Below, piece by piece: positions 6,399 through 8,164 of a stretch of DNA of 8,164 nt (position 1 is the first letter of the stretch; each line of letters opens with the position of its first letter). Origin of the DNA: Euryarchaeota archaeon UBA53 (lineage in GTDB: Archaea > Thermoplasmatota > Poseidoniia > Poseidoniales > Poseidoniaceae); NCBI GenBank assembly GCA_002507425.1, contig DAZU01000116.1, positions 1 to 8,164 of the forward strand, written 5' to 3'. Both the position numbers and the translations under genes were made by a program. The notes below the pieces were generated by a model. The model did not search any database. It worked only from the letters and a program-made list of their open reading frames with translations, and was not told the origin of the DNA.

Positions 6399-7652
6399 CT
6401 ATTCTGACTCAAATCGCTTTGACATCTCGGACTCGTAGCAGTCAGCTAACATTTGCTTATTTGTCAGTGTGATGAGCAGACCAGCAAACATAGGGATGGC
6501 AAGAATTCCCAGTGTAATTCCCCATGAATTCGTGGCATCAAACACAGGACCAATGACCATTGGACCAACAATTGTTCCAGCAGCCCATGCAGTTCCAAAT
6601 GCACCAAATGCAAGCCCGGCTCCGCCTTTTCCATAAACTTGAGAGGTTGCCGTGTCAACCATAGGTAGCATTGGCACCTGTGCAGCGGAGATAGCAAATT
6701 GGAATATGCCAAGTATTACGATTATGCAGTATGCTGCAAGTGCTGAATCACTGATAGAATATGCAACATAACCTGCTGCAAGCATCGCTGCTGTTACTAT
6801 ATACCAACCAAAAATCATGTATCTAACGGGCCCGTTCTTATCAACAAGGGCACCCCAAATCCAACCACCTGTCCCTTGGGCTACTACCATAACTAACAAA
6901 ACCGCTCCAATCCATGCGGCGTTCAAACCAAGACTATCTTCCAAGTAAAGCGGCACACCTGCTTCTAGAGCCCCCGTTGCAAGTGTGGTCATCATAACCA
7001 AAAGTCCTATTCTAAACAAAACTGGATTTTTAATGAATACTCTAAGAGGGACCGAGCCTTGGGCAGGTTCCCCACCTACACCAAGTTCTTTGGTAGTAAC
7101 ATAAACCAGCGGTATTATCATTGCAGTGATTAATGACAGTCCAATAAAGGCAATCGCCGGTCCTATTGTATATGCCACTCCCCCAATTACCGGCCCAAGG
7201 AGACCTCCTATCGTCGCCATTGCAATTAATTTTCCAGATATTTCTCCGAAGTTGGTTGGCCATATTTCACTAGCTGCTGCAAAGCCAGCAGTTAGAATTG
7301 CCGCTCCTGAAGCACCGTGAATAAGTCTTGCAATTGCCAAAATAATGAATCCGTCAACAAATTTAACCTCCATTGCAGCCAAATATAGCAAGGAGGCTAT
7401 GGTTAGCGAGAATAAGGAAAATAAAATGGTTCTTCCTGCTCCTAATCGATCTGTTAGTCTACCGGTTTTCGGACCCAAAAGAAATAGAGGAACGGCCCAT
7501 AATGAAACTAAGGCTGTTGCTTCGGTATTTGTTAAGTCGAATTCCTGCTTCCATGATGGCAAAATAGGAACGATGAAGGCATAACCGAGAAAATCAACAA
7601 GAAACGCGCATGATAATGCCCAGAAAGCCCATTTTTTGTCTTTATCATTCAT
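6399..7652 (-). CDS. major facilitator superfamily exporter, DHA1-like, 12 membrane helices
   Basis: This 417-residue membrane protein shows about twelve hydrophobic segments in two sets of six, with a hydrophilic central loop near 186-207. The N-terminal helix has LVDFLGYAFIVPILP (18-32), with Asp20 as in drug:H+ antiporter-1 proteins. The loop between helices 2 and 3 carries motif A, GRLTDRLGAGR (64-74), and its degenerate copy GALVDKNGP (267-275) lies between helices 8 and 9. Helix 5 has the antiporter motif C, GGLLGPVIGG (149-158). A buried acid, E230, sits in helix 7. These features favour a proton-coupled exporter of small organic molecules; the substrate cannot be told. The ATG at 7652 overlaps the upstream stop (ATGA). 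A GAAGAGGA purine run directly abuts the ATG, so initiation probably depends on coupling. The stop is TAG, just before or overlapping the start of the E1 gene. A sugar or metabolite exporter is also possible. Confidence 0.9.
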   Translation of the reverse strand: MNDKDKKWAFWALSCAFLVDFLGYAFIVPILPSWKQEFDLTNTEATALVSLWAVPLFLLGPKTGRLTDRLGAGRTILFSLFSLTIASLLYLAAMEVKFVDGFIILAIARLIHGASGAAILTAGFAAASEIWPTNFGEISGKLIAMATIGGLLGPVIGGVAYTIGPAIAFIGLSLITAMIIPLVYVTTKELGVGGEPAQGSVPLRVFIKNPVLFRIGLLVMMTTLATGALEAGVPLYLEDSLGLNAAWIGAVLLVMVVAQGTGGWIWGALVDKNGPVRYMIFGWYIVTAAMLAAGYVAYSISDSALAAYCIIVILGIFQFAISAAQVPMLPMVDTATSQVYGKGGAGLAFGAFGTAWAAGTIVGPMVIGPVFDATNSWGITLGILAIPMFAGLLITLTNKQMLADCYESEMSKRFESE

Positions 7653-8164
7653 TCCTCTTCACCATCATCAGGCAAGGATGACAAGACATCTCCTAACATC
7701 TCTGTCAAGTCTTCAATTCTTGTCTTCAGCGTGAGGTCTTGTACATTCCCAGGTTTACCAATATCCCACATTAATTCATGCGCAGTTTCAGTCACTAATC
7801 TTGTGAATTTCAACACCTCAGGGTCGATTACAATTTGTTGTTCATTCGGTAAAATTGATACATAGTCTGGCTTTTCATCCAATATTTGATCCATTATTCC
7901 TTCAATCTCATTTGCAATTTCATCTGCTTGGTTTTGAAGTATATCTTCCATTGATGAACCAATAGTTTTCTTCTTCTCTCTGCTGCTACCAAGTTTTGCC
8001 TTTTGCTTAGAATTTGGCAAAACCTCGGTTTTGTTTGTTACCTTAGCATTATTACTTGTGTCTATGTCTGTTACAATTGAATTAAGAGCGACTCTGAGAA
8101 TATTGGACATGAAGTTAGGATCAATTTCTTGATTTATTTCAATTCCTTCTTCGCCAAGTTGCGC
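7649..8164 (-). CDS. acidic helical protein of unknown function, 5' end probably outside the window
   Basis: I do not recognise this protein. An ATG at 8110 would give 153 residues, but the same frame stays open for 18 further codons to the window edge (reading AQLGEEGIEINQEIDPNF before the Met), with protein-like composition and no ribosome site before 8110, so the gene may start further upstream. The visible part has a Lys/Ser/Asn-rich, likely disordered stretch (about residues 20-48 from ATG 8110), a helical acidic segment (EDILQNQADEIANEIEGIMD, about 55-74), a short region LPNEQQIVIDPEVLKF, another helix around TETAHELMWDIG, and a very acidic tail ending DDGEEE. There is no signal peptide, membrane helix or cysteine. 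The stop overlaps the MFS start by 4 bases, so the two are probably co-translated. A cytoplasmic protein-binding or regulatory role would be a guess. Confidence 0.65.
   Translation of the reverse strand, partial: AQLGEEGIEINQEIDPNFMSNILRVALNSIVTDIDTSNNAKVTNKTEVLPNSKQKAKLGSSREKKKTIGSSMEDILQNQADEIANEIEGIMDQILDEKPDYVSILPNEQQIVIDPEVLKFTRLVTETAHELMWDIGKPGNVQDLTLKTRIEDLTEMLGDVLSSLPDDGEEE

Noticed and set aside
1..8164. CRISPR array, tRNA/rRNA genes, insertion sequence or defence system
   Set aside because: No regularly spaced repeats, cloverleaf-like or rRNA-like stretches, transposase motifs or long terminal inverted repeats were seen; nearly every base is in one of the seven genes.

Overview
This window is a compact piece of prokaryotic chromosome in which seven genes all lie on the minus strand, so transcription runs from position 8164 towards 1. 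Coding density is close to total. Four junctions overlap or nearly touch (4-base overlaps at 7649-7652, 1349-1352 and 801-804, and a few bases between 6391 and 6399). Only two spacers exist: 77-80 bases upstream of the exchanger gene and 37 bases upstream of the acyl-CoA dehydrogenase gene. No RNA gene, CRISPR array, transposon or phage gene was seen, and there is no gene-free stretch over 300 bases.

In transcription order the genes are: an acidic, helix-rich protein of unknown function whose frame is open to the window edge (8164-7649); a 12-helix MFS exporter of the DHA1 type (7652-6399); a long single-chain 2-oxoacid dehydrogenase E1 with alpha and beta halves fused and an additional N-terminal region of about 165 residues (6391-3761); a CaCA-family Na+/Ca2+ exchanger-like membrane protein (3680-2535); an acyl-CoA dehydrogenase (2497-1349); a MocA-like molybdopterin nucleotidyltransferase (1352-801); and an XdhC/CoxI-family maturation factor (804-1), whose stop codon is the first codon of the window.

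Two functional themes are visible. The E1 has the GEG variant of the ThDP motif, as in branched-chain 2-oxoacid dehydrogenases, and would make acyl-CoA (with E2 and E3 encoded elsewhere) that an acyl-CoA dehydrogenase could oxidise next; this pairing is an inference. The last two genes form a translationally coupled pair for maturing a molybdenum hydroxylase (xanthine dehydrogenase, aldehyde oxidoreductase or CO-dehydrogenase type). That enzyme is not in the window and may lie just beyond position 1.

The organism cannot be named from the sequence alone. The base composition is moderately AT-rich (estimated by eye), ATA and AGA/AGG codons are frequent, GTG (and possibly TTG) starts occur, and two spacers hold TATA-like elements at archaeal-type distances. 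I lean weakly towards a free-living, probably marine, archaeon such as a Thermoplasmatota/Marine Group II relative, but clear Shine-Dalgarno sites (GGAGG, GAGGAG) also fit a bacterium. I see no defence or other clearly new system. The most unusual element is the E1 fusion with its unexplained N-terminal region.
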